A DNA stretch of 64,000 nucleotides from Candidatus Poribacteria bacterium. GTDB taxonomy: Bacteria > Poribacteria > WGA-4E > WGA-3G. Location: assembly GCA_026702755.1 (NCBI GenBank), contig JAPPBX010000071.1:1-64000 (forward strand), written 5' to 3'. The position numbers were made by a program, and so were the translations under genes. The notes beneath the pieces are model-generated. The model made no database searches. It was not told where the DNA came from and saw only the letters and a list, made by a program, of their open reading frames with translations. Below are positions 40,321 to 49,690 of this stretch, piece after piece (position 1 is the first letter of the stretch; every line of letters starts with the position of its first letter).

Positions 40321-43197
40321 ATGAAAAACGTATCTACATTAACAATCGGTTTTAGCATCATAGTTTTTACATTGCTGAGTGCAACTATAGACACTGCTAA
40401 TCCTGATTCGGTCAGCACCCTTCGCCGCACAGATGACATCTCGCGTAGCAAAGCGGCGTTTGCAGTAGTTGGTGAAGAAATCGCCCGCGGTTTAAACCTG
40501 CACATACTTTCTGAATCGGACTATTGGAAACTGCGAGGTCCCGTGCTCTTAGACCCCCAAACGGATATCCACTTCCAACTCCGAGAACATTTCGATAGAA
40601 TTGTCAACACTGTCGATTTTGGCGCATCGTTGGATGCTGGTTCTTCGAGCCAAAACTCGCCAATAAGCCGGGGTAATAAACCTGTACTCTATAAGAAAGC
40701 CTCGGAGATTATCCGTGATTTTATCGCACGAGGGTATATCTCTGTTATTATTGTGTCTCATGCGCCAATTGGGATGGGTGAAATGGCGGCAATTCGTGGG
40801 CTGCAGGGTGAGGTGCGCTATACATACGAAATTATTAACAGTGCATCCGTTTTCGTTCCCCTTAAAAATGTCGCTTCTTTGATAAAACTGCCGTTTATCA
40901 CGGAAGTATGGCCGAATAGTAAAGGACATTTAGCACTAGCTGACAGTACCCCACAAATCGGAGCAGATAAGGTTCATAAACAGCCTGCTAATGGTGGACT
41001 TGGTGTTACCGGAAAGGGCGTCTTTGTTGGTGTTGTTGATACTGGTATATATAGAACACATTCCGAGTTTACAGGTAGACTTAGCCGGGGGAATGAAAGA
41101 GGATTGACCCACGCCCTCAGTGATCCAGATGAAATAACATATTGTGGAAATAATACAGAGTTGCATGGTACTTTTGTAGCAGGTATTATTGGTGCTGCAG
41201 ACAATGGTAACAATATAACTGGGGTTGCTCCAGAAGTAGAATTCCTTGATGCTGCGTATGTTCTTTTGTTGCGTAGGGTCTTTGAAGGTGATTATGATGA
41301 TGCAATGGATGCAATTAAATGGGCTGCTCATCCGCCTCGGTGGTATGCTCCAGATGCCGACGATAAAGCTGACGTTGTCAATCTAAGTTCCGGTTGGCCC
41401 CCTTGGATGTATGGACGGAAGGGGGAGGATCCAATGAGCAAGTTAATTAATGACCTCGTAGCTGACCATGGGAAAGTCTTTGTAACTTCCGCTGGGAATG
41501 GGGCATTGCGCCGCACAAGTGGTCCAATATGGGCCACAGGAGATAATGCAATACACAATTTTGATATTAAAAACCAAGACGCTGTTAGGGTTACCCTGAT
41601 ATGGGGCGACCACACTGAGGATTTAGACTTAGTGATTTGGGATTCTTCCAATGGCAAGAAGATCAGGGAATCGAGTAATCACGGCACATATTATGAGCAG
41701 CTAGATTTTGACACTAATCAGTCCCACAAATATACCGTTCAGGTGGTGGGGCACGACGTTTCAAGTCCTCAACAGTATGAAGTCTGGCTAACAGGAAAAA
41801 ACGGTTGTGAAAAAAATCCTGAATTTGAATCACCTAATAGCGAAAAGACCGTCTTTGTCCCTGGATACAGCAGGAACGTTATCACCGTTGGTGCTGTGGA
41901 TATGGATAAGAATAATAAGATAGCTGATTCTTCTAGTCAAGGTTCTGACACGGATTTAATTAAACCGGAAGTGGTAGCTCCTGGTGTGGATATTACGTCG
42001 CCAGTAGCACCCGGTGGGTATGCCACCAGGAGCGGCACGAGCGCGGCCGCCCCTCATGTCGCTGGCGTTGCAGCGTTAATTCTTGATGCTGTTGGGAAAA
42101 ATAAGGCTGGGAAATGGAATTTCAGTCCGGACGAGGTCAAATCAGCGATAGTACGTGGGGCAGAAGATATTACGAACAAACTACCTAATAACACTTTTGG
42201 CGCAGGGCTCGTGAAAGCGGATAACATAATCTTCGGCGGCACGGTGAATCCTGGAAAGAAGCTATGTTTTAAAATTACGCTCCGCCTGGTCAAATATTGG
42301 TATAACAATTTTTACTTAAATGCTGAAAACGATTATCCGCGGGATGTCTCTGTTGCTTTCGCTGTTGCTATTTCGTGGGAGGACAATAGCAGGGATTTAG
42401 ACTTGGAGTTTTTAGATCAAAACGGCAATCCCGTTGGTCCTCTCGTCGCTCATGATCAGGAATCGAATTACGAAAAAATCAGTGCCCGACTCCCTATGGC
42501 TTTCAACCCTGGGGACTTCTTTTATCTTAATGTTATCCATAACAACCCGGCAGGTAAGTCTATCCGTTTTACCGGGGCTTCAACACATCCAATCAAGCGT
42601 GTGGAATTAGATGTTAACTGTGATGGTGTTGTCAACCTTAAAGATCTTGTGGAAGTCGCCAAGAAATTCAAAGCAGTTGGTGTAAATATAGAGGATATTA
42701 ACGGCGATGGTATCGTAGACCTAGATGATATGAAAATTATCGCGAAGAAAATGGCCGGTGCCCCCGCTGCACCAACTGGCTCCCAAGTCGCGATAGAGAC
42801 AATTCAGCAATGGTTAGCGGAAGCTAAGCAGACGGGGAACACTGACCCTGACTTTCTCCGGGGCATCGCGATGTTAGAGCAGCTCGTTGCTCTCTTGACC
42901 CCTATGGAGACAGCACTGCTTGCGAACTATCCAAACCCGTTCAATCCGGAAACGTGGATACCTTATCAGTTAGCAACCACCGCCGATGTCACACTGACGA
43001 TCTATGACATCCAAGGGCGCGTGGTGCGTGCTTTGGATTTAGGACATCAGCGTGCAGGGACGTACCACGCGCGGAGCCGTGCCGCGTATTGGGATGGTAG
43101 AAACGCAGTCGGTGAACCCGTTGCAAGTGGTGTCTATTTCTATACGCTCAAAGCAGGCGACTTTTCTGCAACGCGGAAACTCCTCATCCGGAAGTAG
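40321..43197 (+). CDS. Secreted subtilisin-like serine protease with dockerin and sorting domain
   Basis: The 958-aa product begins at the ATG at 40321 (AAAGGAAGG upstream). It has a signal peptide (MKNVSTLTIGFSIIVFTLLS), an inhibitor-like propeptide region and a peptidase S8 domain. The triad is Asp near 239 (FVGVVDTGIY), His near 282 (ELHGTFVAGI) and Ser near 572 (RSGTSAAAPHVAG). A 150-residue insert with DHTEDLDLVIWD sits between His and Ser. A dockerin pair (DVNCDGVVNLKDLVEVAKKF, DINGDGIVDLDDM) and the helical linker plus sorting domain follow. It could process or degrade material at the cell surface. Confidence 0.9.
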   Translation: MKNVSTLTIGFSIIVFTLLSATIDTANPDSVSTLRRTDDISRSKAAFAVVGEEIARGLNLHILSESDYWKLRGPVLLDPQTDIHFQLREHFDRIVNTVDFGASLDAGSSSQNSPISRGNKPVLYKKASEIIRDFIARGYISVIIVSHAPIGMGEMAAIRGLQGEVRYTYEIINSASVFVPLKNVASLIKLPFITEVWPNSKGHLALADSTPQIGADKVHKQPANGGLGVTGKGVFVGVVDTGIYRTHSEFTGRLSRGNERGLTHALSDPDEITYCGNNTELHGTFVAGIIGAADNGNNITGVAPEVEFLDAAYVLLLRRVFEGDYDDAMDAIKWAAHPPRWYAPDADDKADVVNLSSGWPPWMYGRKGEDPMSKLINDLVADHGKVFVTSAGNGALRRTSGPIWATGDNAIHNFDIKNQDAVRVTLIWGDHTEDLDLVIWDSSNGKKIRESSNHGTYYEQLDFDTNQSHKYTVQVVGHDVSSPQQYEVWLTGKNGCEKNPEFESPNSEKTVFVPGYSRNVITVGAVDMDKNNKIADSSSQGSDTDLIKPEVVAPGVDITSPVAPGGYATRSGTSAAAPHVAGVAALILDAVGKNKAGKWNFSPDEVKSAIVRGAEDITNKLPNNTFGAGLVKADNIIFGGTVNPGKKLCFKITLRLVKYWYNNFYLNAENDYPRDVSVAFAVAISWEDNSRDLDLEFLDQNGNPVGPLVAHDQESNYEKISARLPMAFNPGDFFYLNVIHNNPAGKSIRFTGASTHPIKRVELDVNCDGVVNLKDLVEVAKKFKAVGVNIEDINGDGIVDLDDMKIIAKKMAGAPAAPTGSQVAIETIQQWLAEAKQTGNTDPDFLRGIAMLEQLVALLTPMETALLANYPNPFNPETWIPYQLATTADVTLTIYDIQGRVVRALDLGHQRAGTYHARSRAAYWDGRNAVGEPVASGVYFYTLKAGDFSATRKLLIRK

Positions 43198-43262
43198 ATA
43201 TGAGTTGCGAATCGCGACAAATTCGAGATCAGAGTTTCCTCTTACAAAGGAGGTAGAATTTT

Positions 43263-45617
43263 ATGAAAATGAAAAGATTTTTTACAGTTCCTTTCAGTGT
43301 GTTACTGATGGCAACACTTTCTATGTCTGCTTTTGCGCAGCAGAACTTGCCGGAGGGTGCGATTGCGCGTCTGGGTAAAGGCGACATGCGTGATATAGCG
43401 TATTCTCCAGATGGGGAGCTTCTTGCGATGGCTGTGCTTGCCGATATTTTGCTCTATGATACGCGAAACGGTCAAGAGGTCGCGCGTCTCACGGGACACA
43501 CCGGTGTGGTCACTGATCTTTCCTTTAGTCGGGATGGTCAGACGTTGGCAACTGTGCGTCGGGCAGGGAGGACGGTGCGGCTGTGGGATGTTGCGACGGG
43601 CACGCTCCGACATACCCTTAGCAGAGCCAGTGCTCCTATTTCCTTTAGTCCGGATAGTAAGACCTTGGCAGCAGAATCAGGTGGCGGGGTTCGTCTGTGG
43701 GATGTTACGACGGGCGAGCCCCTACAGAAGACATTTCTTCCAGAACGTTCTGCCCGTGATAATGTTTGCTTTAGTGGGGATGGTCAGACGTTGTTAGTTG
43801 ATACCTGGTCGTATGTTCGCTTATACGATGTTGCGACGGGCAGGCTCCGCCACATATTTCATCCGCCGTATTCTCTCTATGCACCGCCGGTGTGTAGTCC
43901 GGATGGTCAGACTTTCATAACTACTGGCAATGGGAAGGTGGATGTATGGGATATTGCGACGGGCGCACTCCGAAATACCTTTGGACCCGCTGATGTCAAA
44001 AGTGTCTCGTTTAGTCCGGATAGTCAGACGTTGGCAAGTGGGAGTCGGCACGGGACGGTTCATCTATGGGATGTTGCGACGGGCACGCTCCGAAATACCT
44101 TTGGACACACCTCTGATGTTAATAGTGTCTCGTTTAGTCGGGATAGTCAGACGTTGGCAAGTGGGAGCGATGACGGGACAGTGCGGCTGTGGGATGTTGC
44201 GGCGGGCACGCTCCTACGGACACTTCAACACCCCCATTTTGTCCATAGTGTTCTCTTGAGTCCGGATGGTCAGACCTTGGTAAGTACGAGTTACGGCTGG
44301 GGGGACGAGACGGTGCGTCTATGGGATGTTGCGACGGGCACGCTTCGACATACCTTTGAAGGATACACCTATAATGTCAATAGTGTTTCCTTTAGTCGGG
44401 ATGGTCAGACGTTGGTAAGCGCGAGTGATGGCGCGGTTCATCTATGGGATGTTGCGACTCGCACGCGCCGAGACATATTTCAACATAGGAGCAAGTGGGG
44501 CCAGTTTCAAGGCAAAGTTAGTGCTTTCTTGAGTCGGGATGGTCAGACGTTGGTAAGCGCGAGTCGGAACGGGACGGTTCATCTATGGGATGTTGCGACG
44601 GGCATACCCCAACGGACACTTACACTTGAAAGCCCTGATGATTCCTTTTACGGCTATTTCAAAAGTTTCTCGCTTAGTCCGGATGGTCAGATTTTGGCAA
44701 GTGGGAGTTCGGACGAGACGGTGCGGCTGTGGGATGTTGCGACGGGCACGCTCCGAAATACCTTTGAAGGACACGTCTCTGATGTCAATAGTGTTTCCTT
44801 TTCTCCGGATGGTCAGATTTTGGCAAGTGGGAGTTCGGACGAAACGGTGCGGCTGTGGGATGTTGCGACGGGCACGCTCCTACGGACACTTCCAATCGGC
44901 ACCACGGTCAATAGTGTCTCGTTTTCTCCCGATGGTAAGACATTGGCAAATGGGTATAATTTGACTTGGAAGGAACAGATTCATTTATGGGACGTTGCGA
45001 CGGGCACGTTCCTACGGACACTTGAGGTCCGTCGTTCCAGTTATAGTTTTGTAGCCGTTCACAGTGTTTCCTTTTCTCCGGATGGTCAGATTTTGGCAAG
45101 TGGGAGTTCGGACGAGACGGTGCGGCTGTGGGATGTTGCGACGGGCACGCTCCGAAATACCTTTGAAGGACACGTCTCTGGTGTCAATAGTGTTTCCTTT
45201 TCTCCGGATGGTCAGACAGTGGCAAGTGCGAGTATTGACGGGCAAATCCTTCTCTGGAGGGTCGGACGGTGGGAAGAAGAACCCGCGAATGCCCCTACGT
45301 CTTTCCAAGTCTCTCTACTTCCAGAAGAAACAGCTCTTTTGGCGAACTACCCGAACCCGTTCAACCCAGAGACGTGGCTACCGTATCAGTTGGCGGCACC
45401 TGCCGATGTTGCCCTGACGATCTATGACATTCAGGGACGCGTGGTGCGGGATTTGGATTTAGGGCATCAACGCGCAGGAAGGTATCACACTCGGAGCCGT
45501 GCCGCGTATTGGGACGGTAAAAACGCTGTGGGTGAACCTGTGGCGAGTGGTGTTTATTTCTATACGCTCAAAGCAGGCGATTTTGCCGCAACGCGGAAGA
45601 TGTTGATACAGAAATAG
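43263..45617 (+). CDS. Surface WD40 protein with sorting domain, no dockerin (2)
   Basis: The 784-aa product has a signal peptide (MKMKRFFTVPFSVLLMATLS) and about fourteen WD40 repeats of roughly 42 residues, several identical in protein and nearly so in DNA (TVRLWDVATGTLRNTF recurs). The sorting domain follows directly (ALLANYPNPFNPETWLPYQL); the helical linker is shortened and the dockerin is missing, unlike its three neighbours. AAAGGAGG precedes the ATG. The repeat identity suggests recent internal duplication or gene conversion, which could alter propeller blade number. Confidence 0.88.
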   Translation: MKMKRFFTVPFSVLLMATLSMSAFAQQNLPEGAIARLGKGDMRDIAYSPDGELLAMAVLADILLYDTRNGQEVARLTGHTGVVTDLSFSRDGQTLATVRRAGRTVRLWDVATGTLRHTLSRASAPISFSPDSKTLAAESGGGVRLWDVTTGEPLQKTFLPERSARDNVCFSGDGQTLLVDTWSYVRLYDVATGRLRHIFHPPYSLYAPPVCSPDGQTFITTGNGKVDVWDIATGALRNTFGPADVKSVSFSPDSQTLASGSRHGTVHLWDVATGTLRNTFGHTSDVNSVSFSRDSQTLASGSDDGTVRLWDVAAGTLLRTLQHPHFVHSVLLSPDGQTLVSTSYGWGDETVRLWDVATGTLRHTFEGYTYNVNSVSFSRDGQTLVSASDGAVHLWDVATRTRRDIFQHRSKWGQFQGKVSAFLSRDGQTLVSASRNGTVHLWDVATGIPQRTLTLESPDDSFYGYFKSFSLSPDGQILASGSSDETVRLWDVATGTLRNTFEGHVSDVNSVSFSPDGQILASGSSDETVRLWDVATGTLLRTLPIGTTVNSVSFSPDGKTLANGYNLTWKEQIHLWDVATGTFLRTLEVRRSSYSFVAVHSVSFSPDGQILASGSSDETVRLWDVATGTLRNTFEGHVSGVNSVSFSPDGQTVASASIDGQILLWRVGRWEEEPANAPTSFQVSLLPEETALLANYPNPFNPETWLPYQLAAPADVALTIYDIQGRVVRDLDLGHQRAGRYHTRSRAAYWDGKNAVGEPVASGVYFYTLKAGDFAATRKMLIQK

Positions 45618-45745
45618 TATCAAATGACCTTATGATAACTCGGATGCTGATGTTTATTAGCTTTCCATACTCGTTAGGTTAACTCATGTGTCATTTGATA
45701 CAACTATAAGTGATTGGATTGTATTTTCTCAAAAGGAGGATTCTG

Positions 45746-48280
45746 ATGAAAAAAGCAGTGTTTTCTATTTTTTCGGTGCTACTGCTGCTACTGGTGTTTT
45801 CTTCACAGGAGACGCAGGCACAGAAAGTGTTGGATACCCACTTTTTGGGCCCAAGTTATATAGTCGAAAGCGTGGCGTTCTCTCCCGATGGCAAGACGCT
45901 CGCCAGTGGGTGCGGGGATGGCACGATCTGGTTATGGGATACGAAAACCGGCGCATACCTCGACGTTTGGCAGAGGTCTTCTGATGCCGTCCATAGCGTG
46001 GCGTTCTCTCCCAATGGTAAGCTACTCGCCAGTGGGTGCGGGGACGGCACCATCGACCTATGGGACGTAAAGACGGGCGACATCCTGCGATCTCTGTCAA
46101 GGCGTGAGTCTGATGTCTTTAGTGTGGCGTTTTCGCCCGATGGACAGGTGATAGCAGGCGGTTGTCGGGATGGCACTATCGACCTATGGGACGTAAAGAC
46201 GGGCGACATCCAGCAAATCCTCACGGGGCAGCATGTGTACCCTGTTCGGAGCGTCGCGTTTTCGCCCGATGGCAAGATGCTGGCAAGTACATCCTCCTCA
46301 AGAACAGACTTTACCTACTCATATGGTAGGACGCTTTCGTGGGACCCGAAAACGGGGGTCCTTCTGAACACTTACGGTGGTTCGTCTCTGGGTGTCGCGT
46401 TTTGGTCGGATGGAAAGGTGCTGGTGCTGGCTACGCTGAGAGGCCCCTATGACGCAACGACCGGCGAACGCCTGGATGCCTGGCCACTTGCCTGGCCACT
46501 TGGTGGCAGCAACATCACAACGTCAGGTGGTGGCAGTAGCCTCGCGTTTTCACCCGATGGCAAGACGATGGTAGTAAGAGAGTCGTACAGAAGAATCGGT
46601 GTATTCACGGACGACATCGCGCACGCCCTTACACCTGAATGGGGTGTCGGTTCTTTTCTGAGTTTCGCGTTTTCACCCGATGGCAAGACGCTGGCGATTG
46701 GTGGGGGAGGTAATAGACGTAACGGGAAGATCCACTTATTTGACGCAAACACGGGTGAGTTCCAGCAATCCATTGAAGGACATACGCGAACCATTGAGCA
46801 ACTCGTGTTTTCGCCCGATGGCAAGAAACTCATCAGTAGCGGCGGGGTTAATGACTGGACAATCCGCGTCTGGGACGCACAGACGGGCGCACACCTGAAA
46901 TTACTCTATCCGTTTGCGGGCGGCTATAAATTGGCACTTTCACCCGATGGACAGAGGCTCGCAAGCCTATGGCGTCGGTCTCAGTCCATCAATGTATTTG
47001 ACGCAAACACGGGTGAACCACTCTATGAACTTTGGGGGCATGGGGGTGATGTCAGGAGCATCGCGTTCGCGCCGGCGGGTCAGACGCTGGCAAGCGCAAG
47101 CCGCGACGAGACGATCCGGTTCTGGGACGCACAGACAGGGGCACACACAAACACGCTCGCCGGACATACAAGTTCCGTCGAGAGCCTCGCCTTTTCACCC
47201 GATGGTCAGACGCTGGTGAGTGGCGATGCCGACGGTACGATCCGTTTGTGGAATGCAACGACGGGTGCAAGGTTGGGAACCCTCACCGAGGAGACAGCAG
47301 GTTTCCACAACCTTGTGTATAGTCCCGATGGACAGGTGCTCGCGAGTGCGAGGGATGACGACACCATCCAATTATTAAACCCCACGACAGGTGAAGACAA
47401 AAACACGCTTTCGGGACATGAGGGGCACATCTATAGCATCGCATTTTCACCCGATAGCAAAGTGCTGGCGAGTGCAAGTGCCGACGCGACGATCGGCGTA
47501 TGGGATGTCGAGACAGGCACACGGCTGCAGACACTCCAGCAGGGGGGTAGCGTCTTTCAGAGCATCGCCTTTTCACCCGATGGCAAGACACTCGCCAGTG
47601 GGACCTACGGATCCATCGCTTTATGGGCGTTACCAGAGATACTTAAACAGATACAGCGCGGTCCTAAAGATGTCAACAGCGATGGCATCGTGAACATCTT
47701 GGATTTGGTCTTCGTCGCCTCACGTTTCGGGCAGATCGCTGCTGAAGAAGATATGCCAGCAGATGTCAACGGCGATGGCATCGTGAACATCCTTGACCTT
47801 GTAAGGGTCGCAGGGGCTTTTGATGTCGGGGGTGCCGCACCATCTCTACATCCACAGGCACGCACACACCTCACGGCAGGGAACGTGCAACAGTGGCTCC
47901 TTGAGGCAGCGCAACTCCCGCTCACAGATCCGATCTCACAAAGAGGGATTCGCACCCTTTACGCACTCCTAACAGCCTTGACACCCAAAGAAACCGCACT
48001 TTTGGCAAACTATCCCAATCCATTCAATCCAGAGACCTGGATCCCTTATCAGCTCACTATATCTGCGGATGTGACACTGACAATCCACGACATTCAAGGG
48101 CGCGTGGTGCGGACCTTGGACTTAGGACATCAGCGTGCAGGTACGTACCACACGCAGAACCGCGCGGCATATTGGGATGGCAAAAATACAGTCGGTGAAC
48201 CTGTCGCAAGCGGTGTCTATTTTTATACGCTCACAGCAGGCGAATTTACTGCCACGCGGAAACTCCTGATACGGAAGTAG
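45746..48280 (+). CDS. Surface WD40-dockerin protein with sorting domain (3)
   Basis: The 844-aa product starts at the ATG at 45746 (AAAGGAGGA upstream) with the signal peptide MKKAVFSIFSVLLLLLVFSS. About a dozen WD40 repeats (SVAFSPDGKTLASGCGDGTI) are followed by a dockerin pair (DVNSDGIVNILDLVFVASRFG, DVNGDGIVNILDLVRVAGAF), the helical linker (VQQWLLEAAQ, SQRGIRTLYALL) and the sorting domain ending ATRKLLIRK. It closes the surface-protein block. The 128-bp gap before it is the largest inside the block apart from the one before the protease gene, so a separate promoter is possible. Confidence 0.9.
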   Translation: MKKAVFSIFSVLLLLLVFSSQETQAQKVLDTHFLGPSYIVESVAFSPDGKTLASGCGDGTIWLWDTKTGAYLDVWQRSSDAVHSVAFSPNGKLLASGCGDGTIDLWDVKTGDILRSLSRRESDVFSVAFSPDGQVIAGGCRDGTIDLWDVKTGDIQQILTGQHVYPVRSVAFSPDGKMLASTSSSRTDFTYSYGRTLSWDPKTGVLLNTYGGSSLGVAFWSDGKVLVLATLRGPYDATTGERLDAWPLAWPLGGSNITTSGGGSSLAFSPDGKTMVVRESYRRIGVFTDDIAHALTPEWGVGSFLSFAFSPDGKTLAIGGGGNRRNGKIHLFDANTGEFQQSIEGHTRTIEQLVFSPDGKKLISSGGVNDWTIRVWDAQTGAHLKLLYPFAGGYKLALSPDGQRLASLWRRSQSINVFDANTGEPLYELWGHGGDVRSIAFAPAGQTLASASRDETIRFWDAQTGAHTNTLAGHTSSVESLAFSPDGQTLVSGDADGTIRLWNATTGARLGTLTEETAGFHNLVYSPDGQVLASARDDDTIQLLNPTTGEDKNTLSGHEGHIYSIAFSPDSKVLASASADATIGVWDVETGTRLQTLQQGGSVFQSIAFSPDGKTLASGTYGSIALWALPEILKQIQRGPKDVNSDGIVNILDLVFVASRFGQIAAEEDMPADVNGDGIVNILDLVRVAGAFDVGGAAPSLHPQARTHLTAGNVQQWLLEAAQLPLTDPISQRGIRTLYALLTALTPKETALLANYPNPFNPETWIPYQLTISADVTLTIHDIQGRVVRTLDLGHQRAGTYHTQNRAAYWDGKNTVGEPVASGVYFYTLTAGEFTATRKLLIRK

Positions 48281-48427
48281 CACTTTCAGAGAAACGGAAG
48301 ATGGGAAGGTAACACGCTACTCATCTTCTATACAAACAACTTGATTGCACCTCACAATCAAAAACCACCTAAAAAGGTGCGATGAACTGTGCAACTACGA
48401 ACAATCCGATAAGTTTAGATTGGACAA

Positions 48428-49657
48428 TTACGCATAGCGTAAAATGGACACCCGAATCTGCTCCCACTTCCGTTTAGAGCGATGGGTTGAGACCCGCCTT
48501 TTAAAGAGTGCCTCCTCCCTAAAACCAGCTTCCGAGATTATTCTTTCCAAATTCGTAATTGCTTTCGGACCAGAGGCATCAGCATAACCCAATAAAATCG
48601 TGCCGTCAGGTTTCAGGAAACCTGAGACCTGCGCAAAAAAGCGTTTCAGCGTTTCCTGTTTTTCATCGTGGATAGCGAGTTCTGCGCGATTGCGCACGCG
48701 GGCAACAACCCACGGTGCATTAAAGATAATCACATCAAATTGGTGGGACAGAAACGAATCAAATAGGTCACCGGCGGGCATGACGCGGACAGCGTCTGAA
48801 TCTGGAAGGAGTCGTTGAAGGTTTAGTTTTGTTGTCGCAATGGCTTCAGGGAGTAGGTCGGACGCATACAATTCAACCCCTTCACCCAATTCCTGCTGCG
48901 CCAATAAGGTCAAACATCCACTGCCACACCCGATGTCGGCAACCGTGGCGGGATTCGAGTGACGGACGAACTGGAGTGCCTCTTGGAAGCACTCAATCGT
49001 TTCCTGCGAGCGCGGCGCGAGGACGTTCTCGGAAGCGAAAAAGGAGGCACCGAGCGCACGGACCGGATAGGTTTCTGCCAATGCTTGTTGAATTTGTTGA
49101 ATCTTTGTTACGGGTAGGAGAAAGGGTTTTCCTTGATTCGCTCCGGCTGGTTCTCCAGCGAGTTCCAATAGATAGGGTAGGTCTGGCGCAGGTTCAACCT
49201 GTAAGATTCCGTCCGCATCTGCCCAACAGACGAGTTTCGCTAAGGCTTCTTTCAGGGCATGATTTGCGGATCTCCGATGCGAATCTCTCTGATCCTGTCG
49301 TTTCGCGTTACGGTTAGTGTGCTGGATTAAATCCTGTTTGTGGCGTTGGATATAGTCCATCACTTTTGTAATCTGTTCCCACTCTCCCTCCACAACGGCA
49401 ACGCCACCGTGTCGGATATGCGTGAAGATCCGGTTGAGATGTCTTAATTCTTGGTGAGCGAACAGTTTAACACGCGGGCGAGCGAAAACGGCATCCCGGC
49501 ATTCGGCAGGGACATAGAGTTCACCGATGTTAGTAACCGAATAGAAAAGATTGGAAGACTGGAAGATTGGAAGATTGGGGGAAGCGGCTTCTCCTTCATC
49601 TTTCGTTGCTTCCGCCCCATCAACCCTTCTCTGCTTCCAACGCCTGCTGCCTTCCAT
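48428..49657 (-). CDS. Class I SAM methyltransferase (small-subunit/PrmC-like)
   Basis: The C-terminal half carries the methyltransferase core: ATVADIGCGSGCLTLLAQQE (motif I), VELYASDLLPEAIATTKLN and FDVIIFNAPWVV, where NAPW replaces the NPPY of N-methyltransferases such as PrmC. The N-terminal 200 residues are helical and may recognise a substrate. The first 40 residues are encoded by a simple AGATTGG repeat tract at 49550-49580, so the annotated start is doubtful, but no good ATG follows until MDYIQRHKQ. Protein, rRNA or small-molecule substrates are all possible. Confidence 0.75.
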   Translation of the reverse strand: MEGSRRWKQRRVDGAEATKDEGEAASPNLPIFQSSNLFYSVTNIGELYVPAECRDAVFARPRVKLFAHQELRHLNRIFTHIRHGGVAVVEGEWEQITKVMDYIQRHKQDLIQHTNRNAKRQDQRDSHRRSANHALKEALAKLVCWADADGILQVEPAPDLPYLLELAGEPAGANQGKPFLLPVTKIQQIQQALAETYPVRALGASFFASENVLAPRSQETIECFQEALQFVRHSNPATVADIGCGSGCLTLLAQQELGEGVELYASDLLPEAIATTKLNLQRLLPDSDAVRVMPAGDLFDSFLSHQFDVIIFNAPWVVARVRNRAELAIHDEKQETLKRFFAQVSGFLKPDGTILLGYADASGPKAITNLERIISEAGFREEALFKRRVSTHRSKRKWEQIRVSILRYA

Positions 49658-49690
49658 CTTCCACCCTTCCTACAAGCATTACCGAACTGT

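Noticed and set aside
43500-45230. Regularly spaced DNA repeats suggesting an array
   Set aside because: They are WD40 coding units in frame; there are no uniform spacers, so not CRISPR.
49550-49657. First 40 residues of the methyltransferase at 48428-49657 as a real domain
   Set aside because: They are encoded by AGATTGG-type simple repeats and look like read-through of intergenic DNA, though no better start was found.
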